This document shows positions 22,457-22,890 of a stretch of DNA of 22,890 bases, piece after piece (position 1 is the first letter of the stretch; each line of letters starts with the position of its first letter). A program made the position numbers and the translations under genes. Location of the stretch: NCBI GenBank assembly GCA_044450465.1, contig JBIOJB010000049.1, forward strand, positions 1 to 22,890, in the 5' to 3' direction. This stretch comes from JBIOJB01 sp044450465. Its GTDB lineage: Bacteria; Chloroflexota; Dormibacteria; Dormibacterales; Dormibacteraceae. The notes under the pieces were generated by a model that searched no databases, was not told the origin of the DNA, and saw only the letters and a program-made list of their open reading frames with translations.

Positions 22457-22890
22457 GTGCCGAAGCTGCGCACTCGGGGGAGGTGGCCTCCACCCGACGG
22501 CCCGCGGGTGGCCATCGTTGGGGCGCGCCGGCCCTCGCCTTACGGCGAGGCGGTGGCCGAGCAGCTTGGGGCGGACCTTGCCCGCGCCGGGGTCACAGTC
22601 GTCAGCGGGCTGGCCCTTGGCGTGGACGCGGCCGCACATCGCGGCGCACTCACCGCGGGCGGCGTCACCGTAGCCGTGATGGGAACAGGCGTTGACGTCG
22701 TCTATCCAGCGGCCCACGGCCGGCTCGCGGACCAGATCGTTGCCGCCGGCGGCGCGCTGGTGAGCCAGTTCGCGGATGGCACGGCGCCGCGGCGCCACAA
22801 CTTTCCGGCCCGCAACCACACGATGGCGGCGCTGTCGGATGGAGTCGTGGTGGTGGAGGCGGCACTGGGCTCGGGCGCGCTCATCACGGC
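22457..22890 (+). CDS. dprA: DNA-processing protein DprA, 3' end outside window
   Basis: DprA loads RecA on single-stranded DNA during transformation. The frame from GTG 22457 runs off the window after 144 codons. It reads MPKLRTRGRWPPPDGPRVAI, then VGARRPSPYG, SGLALGVDAAAHRG, VMGTGVDVVYPAAH, RRHNFPARNHTMAALSD and EAALGSGALIT, covering the extended Rossmann (DNA_processg_A) domain through its key glycine-rich loops. Only about 20 residues precede the Rossmann core; usual DprA has roughly 80-100, including a SAM/HhH-like domain. An in-frame TTG at 22433 would add eight residues and overlap comM; it does not restore that domain. Confidence 0.92.
   Translation, partial: MPKLRTRGRWPPPDGPRVAIVGARRPSPYGEAVAEQLGADLARAGVTVVSGLALGVDAAAHRGALTAGGVTVAVMGTGVDVVYPAAHGRLADQIVAAGGALVSQFADGTAPRRHNFPARNHTMAALSDGVVVVEAALGSGALIT

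Noticed and set aside
1..22890. CRISPR arrays, tRNA/rRNA genes, insertion sequences, phage genes
   Set aside because: No regularly spaced direct repeats, no cloverleaf-like sequence, no transposase or phage protein was seen on either strand.

Overview
The window is a dense, high-GC bacterial chromosome segment made mostly of core housekeeping genes. GTG and TTG starts are very common: about seven genes seem to start with TTG and ten or so with GTG. Ribosomal, SRP, Smc, RNase III, NHEJ and ComM/DprA genes are all bacterial in type. A YlxM-type gene next to ffh, TTG-rich starts and a Ku/ligase pair fit a GC-rich Terrabacteria lineage (Chloroflexota, Dormibacterota or similar soil bacterium) better than a proteobacterium. 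I cannot name the organism from sequence alone.

Layout. 1-130: a cluster of GC-rich hairpins (REP-like). 168-6906, plus strand: rpmF (L32), fabD, acpP, rnc, smc, ftsY, a condensed version of the usual rpmF-fab-rnc-smc-ftsY neighbourhood without plsX, fabH, fabG or fabF. 6910-7614: a PHP-domain phosphoesterase. 7582-9177, minus strand: inositol-monophosphatase-like enzyme, stand-alone AsnC/Lrp sensor (RAM) domain and DinB-fold protein, reading from DinB towards the phosphatase. 9206-13117, plus strand: ylxM, ffh, rpsP, khpA, rimM, trmD, rplS, tightly packed with 1-38 nt overlaps. 13246-14237: rnhB and yraN, overlapping by ATGA.

14248-19592, minus strand: a five-gene run read from ku through ligase-only ligD, an atypical SDR, an ABC ATPase and an ABC permease. 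The ligD/SDR and ATPase/permease junctions are one-base TGATG overlaps. 19721-20560: a metallo-beta-lactamase-fold hydrolase, followed by a wrecked alpha/beta-hydrolase gene that keeps only its two ends in different frames. 20902-22890: comM and the start of dprA, which runs off the window and lacks the usual N-terminal domain.

How the genes fit together: fatty-acid carrier supply (FabD, AcpP), RNA processing (RNase III, RNase HII, TrmD, RimM, KhpA), co-translational membrane targeting (Ffh, FtsY, YlxM), chromosome organisation (Smc), end joining (Ku, LigD) and DNA uptake processing (ComM, DprA).

The most interesting signals are: an almost identical 9-bp-stem palindrome present twice in the SRP/ribosomal operon, once around the ylxM start codon and once inside rimM; an FtsY with altered GTPase motifs whose conserved-looking N-terminus has no ATG/GTG/TTG start; a short, divergent Smc; an RNase HII with GMG in place of GRG; and NHEJ genes coupled to an SDR and an ABC exporter. 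I see no phage, transposase, CRISPR array, tRNA or rRNA.
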